Positions 53,483-62,689 of a stretch of DNA of 64,000 bases are shown here, one piece after another (position 1 is the first letter of the stretch; each line of letters starts with the position of its first letter). Made by a program: the position numbers and the translations under genes. The stretch is from Paenibacillus bovis (GTDB lineage: Bacteria > Bacillota > Bacilli > Bacillales > Bacillaceae_C). The notes under the pieces are model-generated. The model did not search any database. It saw nothing but the letters and a program-made list of their open reading frames with translations, and was not told the origin of the DNA. The stretch spans positions 1 through 64,000 of the forward strand of contig VEFU01000018.1 in the NCBI GenBank assembly GCA_007679095.1, written 5' to 3'.

Positions 53483-53517
53483 TGTAGCTCCTGTCCATAA
53501 AAAATACAGGAGCTACA
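53483..53517. terminator. Hairpin after the GH2 gene
   Basis: TGTAGCTCCTGT (53483-53494) pairs perfectly with ACAGGAGCTACA (53506-53517). No long T-run follows, but the stem is strong. Confidence 0.65.
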
Positions 53518-53573
53518 ATGAAAAATCTAGTTTTTTGCATATTCAGTATACTAACTTAATTTAGTAAATAATA

Positions 53574-53632
53574 TTGCATAATGATGTCGCAAATTGTATA
53601 ATCAGAATATAAAACGGTGGTAAACGCTTTCA
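53574..53632 (+). promoter_or_regulatory. Sigma-A promoter and cre of the LacI-family gene
   Basis: TTGCAT (53574-53579) and TATAAT (53597-53602) are 17 bases apart. GGTAAACGCTTTCA (53619-53632), one mismatch from the cre consensus, lies just after the expected start point. It could also be the regulator's own operator. Confidence 0.7.
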
Positions 53633-53653
53633 AAACAAGGTGGGTTTTATTGT

Positions 53654-53764
53654 ATGATAGGGAGGGATACATCTCACGGTAAATGTCATACATGTAAAAG
53701 TTTTTCTATATCATTAGGAGACTTTTATCATATGCATCTCCTTCCAAAAATAAGAATAAAGTAG
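53654..53764 (+). CDS. Possible 36-codon upstream ORF in the lacI-type leader
   Basis: The leader after the promoter contains an ATG with AAGGTGG about ten bases before it, opening a 36-residue reading frame (begins MIGRDTSHGKCHTC) that stops ten bases before the LacI-family start. The CxxC pair is notable but no family is recognised. It may be translated by coupling, or be chance. Confidence 0.25.
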   Translation: MIGRDTSHGKCHTCKSFSISLGDFYHMHLLPKIRIK

Positions 53765-53773
53765 GATGTTCAT

Positions 53774-54781
53774 ATGCTGAAGGTAACGATTAAAGATGTA
53801 GCAAAGGAATCAGGTGTTTCTATTGCTACCGTATCAAGGGTGCTGAATCAAGTAGGCTTTGTGAGTGATGAAGTAAGGGCGAGAGTTTTAGCAACAGTAG
53901 AGAGGATGAATTATCAGCCCAATGCAGTTGCGCGAAGCCTAAAAAGTGATAAAACAAATATAATTGGTGTCATCATTCCGGATATTTCCAATCCATATTA
54001 CATGACCATCTCCAAAGGAATTGAAGATCAAATTTATCAAAAAGGATATAATTTGATTTTCTGTAGTAGTGATGAGAGTCAAGAGAAAGAGCGCGATTTA
54101 TTACAACTACTCTATGGAAAAAGAGTAGATGCTATTATTCTCTCCACTTCAGGTGGAAATGAGGACCTAATTAAACAAATTCAAAAAAGTGGTATTCCCA
54201 TCATACTGATGGATAGAAAACTAGATAATATGGACACTGACTTTAAGATAGATATCGTTAAGGAAAATAGTGTTCGCGGGGCATATGAATTAACAAAACA
54301 TGTGTTAGAGCTGGGTCATAAAAAGATTGGTGTAGTAAATGGTCCAATGCATATTAGCACTGGGCGAGACCGTTATGAAGGTTTTGTAAAGGCAATGAAG
54401 CAGTATAATCTTGAAATTGACACCAAGTATATTGTCGATGGACATTTTACTCAAAAAGGTGGAGAAGAAGCTGCTAAATACTTTATGACGCTCCCGGAAA
54501 TGCCTTCTATTATTATCTCTTTTAATAACAGTATGTCTTTTGGTGTTTTACTAGAATTAGTAAAGAACGGATATCACCTTTCAAAAGATATTAATCTAGC
54601 ATCCTATGGAGAATTAGAGGCCGCACAAATTTTACGTGGTACGGACATCATTTACGTTAGACAGAATCCATATAGGATTGGAGAAACAATAGGTGGAATC
54701 ATAATAAAGAAATTAGTAGAAGGTAAACGAGATACAACCGAAGTTTTTGAGTTTGAAACAGAATTATTAGTCTACAACTAG
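53774..54781 (+). CDS. LacI-family transcriptional regulator
   Basis: A sugar-responsive repressor of 335 aa. The N-terminal helix-turn-helix is classic (TIKDVAKESGVSIATVSRVLN), followed by the hinge helix NYQPNAVARSL and a periplasmic-binding-like sensor (IIGVIIPDISNPYY). It lies between the GH43-GH2 operon and the DUF4185-like gene, its likely targets. LacI-type operators resemble cre sites, so the cre-like elements at 50629, 53619 and 56074 could belong to it. Confidence 0.92.
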   Translation: MLKVTIKDVAKESGVSIATVSRVLNQVGFVSDEVRARVLATVERMNYQPNAVARSLKSDKTNIIGVIIPDISNPYYMTISKGIEDQIYQKGYNLIFCSSDESQEKERDLLQLLYGKRVDAIILSTSGGNEDLIKQIQKSGIPIILMDRKLDNMDTDFKIDIVKENSVRGAYELTKHVLELGHKKIGVVNGPMHISTGRDRYEGFVKAMKQYNLEIDTKYIVDGHFTQKGGEEAAKYFMTLPEMPSIIISFNNSMSFGVLLELVKNGYHLSKDINLASYGELEAAQILRGTDIIYVRQNPYRIGETIGGIIIKKLVEGKRDTTEVFEFETELLVYN

Positions 54782-54824
54782 CCAAATAGGATAGATAGTA
54801 ATAATTCTTGAAAGAGGGTTTCAT

Positions 54825-55937
54825 ATGACAGCTGAAAAACAAAGTATCATTACTCCAGAGCGAAGTACATTTTTTAAACACGCAATCATAGAAGATTATG
54901 GAACATATCAGTCATTAAGTGATGGTGATTTATGGCCACAAGCCTGGTCCGATGATGATAACATCTATACTGCAAATGGAGATGGAAAAGGTTTTGACCT
55001 AAATGGTGAGTGGGGAGATATTGTAGTTAACGTTGTGAAGGGAGATATAGCATCCGGAACACTATCTGGTGAAAGGATTTCCTCAGGAGAAGAAGTAAGT
55101 CAAGTATGGAGTGACCCTGAAAAATATAACAGAAAGCCAACAGGTATGGTTTCTGTAGATGGTTGTCTCTACTTGACCGTACAAGATTTAAATAAAGAGA
55201 CCGAGGGTGGCCGGATTTTCAATGATGTACCTGCAGCAACTATTGTAAAATACACTGATAAAGGGAAAACGTGGACATGGGATCAAGAAAAACCAATGTT
55301 TAATAATCATGTATATACAACTTTGATGTTTTTGGATTATGGAAAAGATGGAGAAAACAACTGTTTCGATGATTATGTATATGCATACGGATTAGATAAT
55401 AACTGGCGGGCTTCTTTTTCGAAAACAGTGCCGGACCCAACAAAATTATACTTAGCTAGAATCCCAAAGGATAGTATACAAGATCCAAGTAAATGGGAAT
55501 TTTACACAGGTGATTTGCAAGGTAATGCTAGTTGGTCTGCTCCTGGTGAAATCGAATTAAGAAAACCAGTGCTGCAAGACGAGCGAAGAGTTTATGTCGA
55601 TCGTGTAAAGGAACCTAGTAATATGTCTGTACTGTCCCAAGGTAGCATTGTCTATAATAAACCTCTCAATAGATATATATATTCGTCATGGACCGAGTTT
55701 ACATTTGAATTTTATGAGTCAGCGGCTCCTTGGGGTCCATGGAAATTGTTCTTGTCAAAAGATTTTGGTGAATATCCTTGGTCAGAAAATAAATACGGAG
55801 GATATGCAACTGTGATTCCATCAAAATTTATTAGTGATGATGGTAAAGAAATGTGGGTTAATTCCCAAACCTTTGTTGGGGGATATCATAATTATAGAAT
55901 GTCATTTAGAAAGTTAGTAGTTACACCCAATGAATAA
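54825..55937 (+). CDS. DUF4185-like protein, cytoplasmic paralog of the lipoprotein
   Basis: The 370 aa protein aligns with residues about 70-440 of the lipoprotein at 4128-5876 (SDGDLWPQAWSDDDNIYTANGDGKGF is the shared core, split by small changes) but has no signal, acidic linker or C-terminal F5/8-type module. GAAAGAGGG precedes the ATG. It follows the LacI-family gene by 43 bases. The pair suggests the same sugar is handled outside and inside the cell. Catalysis is unproven. Confidence 0.7.
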   Translation: MTAEKQSIITPERSTFFKHAIIEDYGTYQSLSDGDLWPQAWSDDDNIYTANGDGKGFDLNGEWGDIVVNVVKGDIASGTLSGERISSGEEVSQVWSDPEKYNRKPTGMVSVDGCLYLTVQDLNKETEGGRIFNDVPAATIVKYTDKGKTWTWDQEKPMFNNHVYTTLMFLDYGKDGENNCFDDYVYAYGLDNNWRASFSKTVPDPTKLYLARIPKDSIQDPSKWEFYTGDLQGNASWSAPGEIELRKPVLQDERRVYVDRVKEPSNMSVLSQGSIVYNKPLNRYIYSSWTEFTFEFYESAAPWGPWKLFLSKDFGEYPWSENKYGGYATVIPSKFISDDGKEMWVNSQTFVGGYHNYRMSFRKLVVTPNE

Positions 55938-56051
55938 TAATCCTAGCAATCTAGTTATTAGGGGGAATGGTGAATGACTTAATAGAATTGAAAAACAATT
56001 CGAAAAGATGTAAAGAATGTAAAAAAAATATTGATTTAGTGCTAGTTTTGC

Positions 56052-56088
56052 GATAATATTAGGGCAAAAGGTGATGTAAACGATTACA
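56052..56088 (+). promoter_or_regulatory. -10 region and cre site of the large transport operon
   Basis: A TTGATT (56032-56037) and TAATAT (56054-56059) pair is 16 bases apart. ATGTAAACGATTACA (56074-56088) is a palindromic cre match with one deviation from the strict consensus. The rest of the 400-base gap up to the next gene shows no clear gene; a 77-codon reading frame at 56224 overlaps the real gene and lacks a ribosome site. Confidence 0.6.
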
Positions 56089-56362
56089 CCGTTATCATTC
56101 ATGCACACCTAAGGTACTATTCTATAAGTCAATCACCACCGAATTACCTAAAGGGGGTTGTAGTAAGGGGGTATCCTAAAAAAGTATAAAGTTAGTATTT
56201 CGAAGATTACTATTCTTGCTTTTTTGTGTAATCAAATGAATAGTAAAATTCATAGAAAAATTCTAAAAAAGGCTATTGTGGATTTACCAATAGCTATAAA
56301 GTGTTTTTCAACAGAGTTTTATGAGGAGAAATTTATTCGAAATAGAAATGGAGGAGGATTCC

Positions 56363-59341
56363 TTGTTACGCTTACTCCGAAAGTATGCAATCAGCATAAC
56401 GGTTACGATATTACTAGTAGGATCGATAACTATTTGGTGGCAAACACGTGGATATGACGATGCCGTCATGGCTGGTATTCCTGAATATGATGATATTGAA
56501 GAAAGATCTATACTCGCAGAGGAAGATATATCTGCATTACTAGAACCATCATTTTATGAATACTATCAAAATCATAATCTCGATGGAGCTACAGATACAA
56601 CAGGTTTCGACTTGAAAATTCCATCGCAAGAATACTCGGCTATCAGTGAAGAAGGTGTAGAAGAAATTAGTGGTCTTGGTGCACCTTTTGATAAAGCGAT
56701 TGCAATTAAAGATGAAACAGGCTGGATTGAGTTTACATTTACAGTTCCACAAGACGGATACTATCAAATTGGAATGGACTATTACGCACTAGAAGGAAAG
56801 CGCTCTAATGTCGTAAGAAGTATCAAATTAGACGGAGAATATCCATTTTTCCAAGCGAAAAAGATAACTTTCCAACGTATGTGGGAAGAAGCGGAAGAGA
56901 CATGGTTTGACAACCAAGGCAATGAATTTAACCCAGCAAGAGAAGAAGTTTTTGGTTGGCAGTACAAAGAATTGAGAGACTCTGAAGCAAAAGTTGGAGA
57001 GCCACTTCGTTTCTATATGGAAAAAGGTGAGCATACAGTACGCATTGAAGGTGTACGCGAACCGGCTGCAATTGGTGAGTTTCATGTATTTTCACCAATC
57101 GTCCTACCTTCATATGAAGATGTGAAGAAAACATATGAACAAAAAGGATATAAAGAAACAAAAGGTATCCAAATCAAAATCCAAGCAGAAGATGCTGTTC
57201 TTCGCTCTGACCCAACATTAAAACGTGTGGAAGATAGAGAACCAGACACGGAACCATTCAATAAAGAAGCGATTGTATTAAATACATTCGGTGGAGATGG
57301 TTGGAGAAATGGTGAACAATGGGCAGAATGGGAATTTGAAGTACCTGAAAGTGGACTTTATAATATCGGAATGCGTTACGGTCAATGGTATTTAAACGGA
57401 TTCCCGGTAGAAAGAAAAATTACGATTGATGGTAAATTACCATTTAAAGAAATGAATGAAGTGCTATTCCCATACCAAGCACAGTTCAATATAAAACGTA
57501 TTGGGACAATGGATGAGAAAGAAGATTACTTATTCTACCTTGAAGAAGGAAAGCACACGATTCGAATGGAGGTACAATTAGGAAGTCTTGGACCTCTATT
57601 AGAAACAGTTAGGGAAGCAACAACGAAATTATCACTTATTTATCGTGAAATTATTCGTGTTACAGGTACAAGTCCAGACCCTAACATTGACTGGGATCTA
57701 GAAGGTAGTGTTCCGAACTTAATACCACGTTTTCATATTTTAGCTACTCATATTCATGAAGTAGTGCAAGAACTTTATAAACTTGGAGTTAAAGAAGGAA
57801 GTTCGGATGTAAGTACGTTACTTGAAGTACGTGACACATTAATCGGAATGGCAGAAGATACAAGAACAATTCCAGGAAGATTACAATCTATTAACGACTT
57901 GCAATCTCAATTAGGTACATGGATTAACACATTAAGTGGACAAAGATTATTGCTTGACTATATTTTGATTCAATCACCTGACGTAGATTGGCCAAGAGAC
58001 CATGCTCCTTGGTATAAGCGTTTGGCATATAGTACACGTGATTTGGCTTACTCATTTGTTAGAGACTATAACGGAGTAGGTAACGTGTATGAAGATGAAG
58101 AAGTACTTGAAGTATGGATCTCTCGTGGACGTGACTGGGTACAAATCATCAAGCAAATGATTGATGAAGACTTTACAGCTGAAACAGGAATTAAAGTTAA
58201 CGTTAACTTAATTCCAGCAGGACAGATGCAAGTATTATTGTTAGCGAATACAGCCGGATTGACACCGGATGTTGCACTTGGAGTTGAAGGGGAAACACCA
58301 ATCGACTTCGCGGTACGTAATGCACTCGTTAATTTAAACGAATTCCCTGATTATGAGGAAGTTGCTGCACGATTTAGACCAGGTGCATTAATACCATACA
58401 AATATGACGGTGGCGATTACGCATTACCAGAAAACCAAAACTTTAACATGTTGTTCTATCGTAAAGATATCATGATGGAACTAGGAATAGATGACGATGA
58501 GATTCCTCAAACATGGGAAGAAGTAATGGAGCTTATCCCATTACTACAACAAAACGGCATGGATTTCTATTATCCACATGCGCCGAATAACTCTGCTTTA
58601 GCAGTTAATGAATTTGCTCCATTCCTATTCCAACACGGTGGGGATTTATATGATGAAGAGGGGATGACTTCTAAACTCGATTCACCTGAAGCCCTACAAG
58701 CAATGGAAATGTGGACGGAACTATTTACAAACTACAAGATTGAAAAACAAGCTGATTTCTATAACCGCTTCCGATCTGGAGAAATGCCAATTGGGGTAGC
58801 TGACTATGGTACGTATATTCTATTATCCACTGCGGCACCAGAGTTAACTGGTTGGTGGAGAATGGTACCACATCCAGGAATCAAACAACCAAATGGTGAA
58901 ATTAACCGTTCTACTGGTGGACTTGGACAAACTGGTATCATCTTTAAGGATTCCGAAATGAAAGAAGAAGCTTGGGAATTCTTGAAATGGTGGACAGGTG
59001 CGGATGCACAAGAAAGATTTGGATCTGAACTTGAAGCACTTCTTGGTGTTGAAGCTCGCTGGAATACAGCGAATGTTGAAGCACTACAAAGACTTCCTTG
59101 GGACCAAGCTGACTTAGATGCAGTATTGGAGCAATGGGAATGGTTTAGAGAAAGGGAAGTTGTTGTAGGTGGATACTTTACAACACGTCACATTGCAAAT
59201 ATGTGGAATGAAATCGTATTGAACGGAAAAATGGTTCGTGAAGCAGTAGAAGAAGGGGTTAGAGAAATCAATAAGGAACTCCGGAAAAAACGTGAGGAAT
59301 TTGGTTTAGAAACGGCTAAGACCAAATCCAGCGATGAATAG
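56363..59341 (+). CDS. Giant membrane-anchored solute-binding protein with N-terminal CBM-like domains
   Basis: I chose the TTG at 56363, which follows GGAGGAGG; the product is 992 aa, twice the usual SBP length. An uncleaved membrane segment (about residues 6-26) replaces the lipobox. Two related beta-sandwich, CBM35/CBM6-like regions follow (about 100-260 and 280-430; each has IKLDGEYPF/ITIDGKLPF and a GxYxIGM motif). A helical stretch covers about 430-590. The SBP domain is about 600-985 (EVWISRGRDW, TPDVALGVEG, GGLGQTGIIF). It probably captures a large carbohydrate at the membrane and passes it to the two permeases behind it. Confidence 0.83.
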   Translation: MLRLLRKYAISITVTILLVGSITIWWQTRGYDDAVMAGIPEYDDIEERSILAEEDISALLEPSFYEYYQNHNLDGATDTTGFDLKIPSQEYSAISEEGVEEISGLGAPFDKAIAIKDETGWIEFTFTVPQDGYYQIGMDYYALEGKRSNVVRSIKLDGEYPFFQAKKITFQRMWEEAEETWFDNQGNEFNPAREEVFGWQYKELRDSEAKVGEPLRFYMEKGEHTVRIEGVREPAAIGEFHVFSPIVLPSYEDVKKTYEQKGYKETKGIQIKIQAEDAVLRSDPTLKRVEDREPDTEPFNKEAIVLNTFGGDGWRNGEQWAEWEFEVPESGLYNIGMRYGQWYLNGFPVERKITIDGKLPFKEMNEVLFPYQAQFNIKRIGTMDEKEDYLFYLEEGKHTIRMEVQLGSLGPLLETVREATTKLSLIYREIIRVTGTSPDPNIDWDLEGSVPNLIPRFHILATHIHEVVQELYKLGVKEGSSDVSTLLEVRDTLIGMAEDTRTIPGRLQSINDLQSQLGTWINTLSGQRLLLDYILIQSPDVDWPRDHAPWYKRLAYSTRDLAYSFVRDYNGVGNVYEDEEVLEVWISRGRDWVQIIKQMIDEDFTAETGIKVNVNLIPAGQMQVLLLANTAGLTPDVALGVEGETPIDFAVRNALVNLNEFPDYEEVAARFRPGALIPYKYDGGDYALPENQNFNMLFYRKDIMMELGIDDDEIPQTWEEVMELIPLLQQNGMDFYYPHAPNNSALAVNEFAPFLFQHGGDLYDEEGMTSKLDSPEALQAMEMWTELFTNYKIEKQADFYNRFRSGEMPIGVADYGTYILLSTAAPELTGWWRMVPHPGIKQPNGEINRSTGGLGQTGIIFKDSEMKEEAWEFLKWWTGADAQERFGSELEALLGVEARWNTANVEALQRLPWDQADLDAVLEQWEWFREREVVVGGYFTTRHIANMWNEIVLNGKMVREAVEEGVREINKELRKKREEFGLETAKTKSSDE

Positions 59342-59355
59342 GAGGGCGAAGAAAA

Positions 59356-60330
59356 TTGTCTTCGAATGTGACAACTAATACTAATGGGAGCTCGGTAGCG
59401 GAAACGCTACCGGGACACCATGTCCCAGTGGGAAGATGGAAGAAAACATGGACAGAAATGAAACGCAATAAGATTTCTTATTTACTTCTTGCACCATTTT
59501 TGATCCTGTTTACGGTATTTACAATAATTCCAATTATTACATCAGTAGCTTTAAGTTTTACGTACTACAACATTATTGAATCTCCAAATTTTGTAGGGTT
59601 GTCGAATTATCGATTGCTATTTGTAGATGATGATATATTTCTAAAAGCTATAGGAGTTACCTTTACACTAGCATTTGTAACAGGACCACTTGGATATATC
59701 CTATCATTCCTATTAGCCTGGTTTATTACGCAAGTACCACAAAAATTCCGATTTTTCTATACGCTATGTTTCTATACACCGTCGGTAACAAGTGCGGTTG
59801 CTATGTCAGTAGTATGGTTGTATTTCTTTGCAGGGGACCGAAAAGGATTATTAAACCACTTCTTAATCAAACTCGGTATTTTGAATGAACCATATTTGTT
59901 CTTACAAAATGTTGATTCAATTGTCCCTGTTATTATATTCGTTTCATTATGGATGAGTATGGGAATTGGGTTCCTTGCTTTCCTAGCTGGTTTACAAAAC
60001 GTTCCTAAAGAATTGTACGAAGCGGGTAAAATTGATGGTATTAGATTCCGCTGGCAAGAACTATGGTATATAACACTACCTTCTGTAAAACCACAATTAT
60101 TATTCGGTGCTGTTATGCAGGTGGTTCAGTCATTACAAATCTTTGATGTAAGTACCCAGCTTGTAGGATTCCCGAGTCCATTGTATGCAGGACATACAAT
60201 TCTATCCCATTTACATGACTATGCGTTTATCCGTTTTGAAATGGGATATGCATCAGCAATTGCTGTTGTCCTATTCCTCATCATGCTCGGCCTAAATAAA
60301 TTTATCTTTGCAATACTGGGGAGGGATTAA
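59356..60330 (+). CDS. ABC sugar transporter permease, MalF type
   Basis: A 324 aa membrane subunit starting at a TTG after GGAGGG, 14 bases behind the SBP gene. A polar N-terminus of about 40 residues precedes six membrane segments. The EAA loop is YEAGKIDGI with Gly for the second Ala. It belongs to a different permease group from those at 2184 and 34113 (MalF/UgpA-like). Confidence 0.9.
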   Translation: MSSNVTTNTNGSSVAETLPGHHVPVGRWKKTWTEMKRNKISYLLLAPFLILFTVFTIIPIITSVALSFTYYNIIESPNFVGLSNYRLLFVDDDIFLKAIGVTFTLAFVTGPLGYILSFLLAWFITQVPQKFRFFYTLCFYTPSVTSAVAMSVVWLYFFAGDRKGLLNHFLIKLGILNEPYLFLQNVDSIVPVIIFVSLWMSMGIGFLAFLAGLQNVPKELYEAGKIDGIRFRWQELWYITLPSVKPQLLFGAVMQVVQSLQIFDVSTQLVGFPSPLYAGHTILSHLHDYAFIRFEMGYASAIAVVLFLIMLGLNKFIFAILGRD

Positions 60331-60333
60331 AGG

Positions 60334-61197
60334 ATGAGAGCTGGAGTCGCCAGAAAAAGAATTGATTGGGGAGGAGTTTTTCTTTATACCTTTCTGACAA
60401 TAGGCGGATTGTTGTTCCTGGCACCATTAGTGTACATGGCATCAACATCTGTAAAACCGGTCAGTGAATTATTCCTTTTCCCACCGAGGTTTTTCCCGAT
60501 CAACCCAACATTAATTAACTTTCGGGATTTATTCTTTATAACAGGTACAACAACTGTACCGTTTTCACGCTATATATTTAATAGTGTGGTCGTAACATCT
60601 GCAATTGTAATTTTTGGGGTCATTATCTCAGCTATGGCTGCGTACCCATTGGCAAAACATACAATGCCGTTAAAAAGTACAGTATTTAACTTAATCGTTA
60701 CAGCTTTAATGTTCTCGCCAGTAGTATTACAAATTCCTCAATACTTAATCATCAGTCAATCTGGAATGATGAATACGTATTGGGCAATGATACTACCTGG
60801 ACTAGCAGCTCCTGTTGGTATTTTCTTAATGATTCAATTCCTGAAGCAAATTCCGGATTCGTTACTAGAATCGGCAAGGATAGAAGGTGCCAATGAATGG
60901 GTAATTCTTTGGAAAATTGTTGTACCTTTATTAAAGCCAGCAATTGCCACATTCGCACTATTTAGCTTTATCTCGGCGTGGAATGACCCATATGCTTCTA
61001 CGATGTATGCAACGAAAGATCAGATTAAGACGATTCCATTTGCAATTACATCCATTAGTGGTGGAGCTGGTGTTGTAGCGCGTGTTGGTACATTTGCTGC
61101 TGCAAGTTTCTTGATGATAATTCCAACAATAATGGTGTTTATCATCACTCAGCGAATGGTTTTACAAACAATGGCTCATTCCGGAATGAAGGAATAG
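60334..61197 (+). CDS. ABC sugar transporter permease, MalG type
   Basis: The 287 aa partner subunit, three bases after the first permease, with GGAGGG before the ATG. It has six membrane segments and the EAA loop ESARIEGAN. Again, no ATPase gene adjoins it. Confidence 0.9.
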   Translation: MRAGVARKRIDWGGVFLYTFLTIGGLLFLAPLVYMASTSVKPVSELFLFPPRFFPINPTLINFRDLFFITGTTTVPFSRYIFNSVVVTSAIVIFGVIISAMAAYPLAKHTMPLKSTVFNLIVTALMFSPVVLQIPQYLIISQSGMMNTYWAMILPGLAAPVGIFLMIQFLKQIPDSLLESARIEGANEWVILWKIVVPLLKPAIATFALFSFISAWNDPYASTMYATKDQIKTIPFAITSISGGAGVVARVGTFAAASFLMIIPTIMVFIITQRMVLQTMAHSGMKE

Positions 61198-61210
61198 GAG
61201 GTGGCTAACA

Positions 61211-62689
61211 TTGAAGAGATTTTTGCCTAAATGGATATGCGCTGCAGCTGCAGCCACTATGTTATTGGCTATTCCCGTAACAAGTTCAGCGCAAACTCCT
61301 TACGAAGGCTATATATGGAATACGGAAGGTCAAGACGTTCGTTCAATTAATGGATATGTGTATGATAGTTCAATAGATGGTGCGTTTTTACCATCAGGGC
61401 CACTGAATAACCCAGAGGATGTTTTTATTGGACCTGATGACACAGTGTATATTACGGACACTGGAAACAATCGCATCGTCCATGTGGATAAAAATAATGA
61501 ATTAATAAAAGTAATTGGAGATACAGAGGGACCTGGACTACTTAATGGGCCAAAAGGTACTTTCGTTAAAGAGGATGGCACAGTATATGTGGCAGATACT
61601 AAAAATCAACGTATCGTACTGTTTGATCACAATGGAGAGTTTATTAAAGAACTTCCAGCACCAGATAGCCCTTTACTAGGTAGAAACTTCACGTACTCTC
61701 CTTCTAAACTAGCAGTAGATAAACGTGACTATCTTTATGTCGTGAGTGAAGGTAATACAAAAGGTTTAATGCAAATAGATTCTACTGGGGACTTTAAAGG
61801 ATTCTTTGGTTCTAACGACGTTCCTTTCAGTCTTACAAATTTAATCGTTAGATTAATTGCAACAGAAGAACAAAAAGCAAAATTACCATCTGTCCAAGCA
61901 CTAGCGTTTTCGAACTTGGCACAAGATGAAGACGGTTTTATTTATACTACAACACTAGGAACGGACTTTAACCAAATTAAACGTCTATCTCCGGTTGGTG
62001 TTGATACATTAAACCATGGCATGAATAAATACGGTGACTTAATAAGTTATGGTGGGCCATTTGAAGTTTCATCTTTTGTCGATATTTCAATAAATAAAGA
62101 CGGACTGATGACTGCACTAAACTTAACAACTAGCAGAGTCTACCAATATGACAAACTAGGAAATCTATTATTTGTCTTTGGTGGAAATGGTGCTCAAAAC
62201 GGTGTTTTCACTACACCATCAAGCTTAGCTGAAAACTCAGAAGGCATCATATATGTTGTTGATAAAGCACGTGCTAGAGTAGATTTATTCAGAACTACAC
62301 CATTTGCTGACCTTGTACATGAAGCATCCAGATTATATGTAGAAGGTTACTATGAAGAAGCACGTGATCTTTGGGAAGAAGTTATCCAGCTAAATGGTAA
62401 CTTTGATATTGCATATCACGCAATTGGGAAAGCGCTATATAAAAATGAAGAATATAAAGAGGCAATGGAATATTTCCGAAAAGCAAATGCTAGAGAAGAC
62501 TACTCAGAAGCATTTCGTCAGTATCGTGTAGAATTTGTTCGTGATAATTTTGCTTGGTTCTTCGGAGGAGTAATTGTTTTATTCCTAGTTATTCGCTACG
62601 GAATTCCATTAACGAATAAGCTAATTCGTAAACGTAGGTTGAAGAAAATGGAAGAAAGCTCGCTTGTGAAGGAGGAGGAAGCGTCTTGA
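61211..62689 (+). CDS. NHL-repeat and TPR protein with signal peptide and C-terminal membrane anchor
   Basis: The TTG start follows AGGAGGTGG. A signal peptide ends near SSAQ (about residue 27). Residues about 50-375 are NHL-type propeller repeats (NNPEDVFIGPDDTVYITDTGNNRIV and GPKGTFVKEDGTVYVADTKNQRIV are two, each split in the usual way). A TPR pair spans about 380-440 (LYVEGYYEEARDLWEEV). A membrane segment (about 447-467) leads to a basic cytoplasmic tail. The topology is outside propeller, inside tail. It is likely an accessory subunit of the adjacent transporter; its role is unknown. Confidence 0.8.
   Translation: MKRFLPKWICAAAAATMLLAIPVTSSAQTPYEGYIWNTEGQDVRSINGYVYDSSIDGAFLPSGPLNNPEDVFIGPDDTVYITDTGNNRIVHVDKNNELIKVIGDTEGPGLLNGPKGTFVKEDGTVYVADTKNQRIVLFDHNGEFIKELPAPDSPLLGRNFTYSPSKLAVDKRDYLYVVSEGNTKGLMQIDSTGDFKGFFGSNDVPFSLTNLIVRLIATEEQKAKLPSVQALAFSNLAQDEDGFIYTTTLGTDFNQIKRLSPVGVDTLNHGMNKYGDLISYGGPFEVSSFVDISINKDGLMTALNLTTSRVYQYDKLGNLLFVFGGNGAQNGVFTTPSSLAENSEGIIYVVDKARARVDLFRTTPFADLVHEASRLYVEGYYEEARDLWEEVIQLNGNFDIAYHAIGKALYKNEEYKEAMEYFRKANAREDYSEAFRQYRVEFVRDNFAWFFGGVIVLFLVIRYGIPLTNKLIRKRRLKKMEESSLVKEEEAS

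Noticed and set aside
56224-56457. A 77-codon reading frame overlapping the giant SBP gene
   Set aside because: It lacks a ribosome site and overlaps the N-terminus of the SBP in another frame; no family is recognised.
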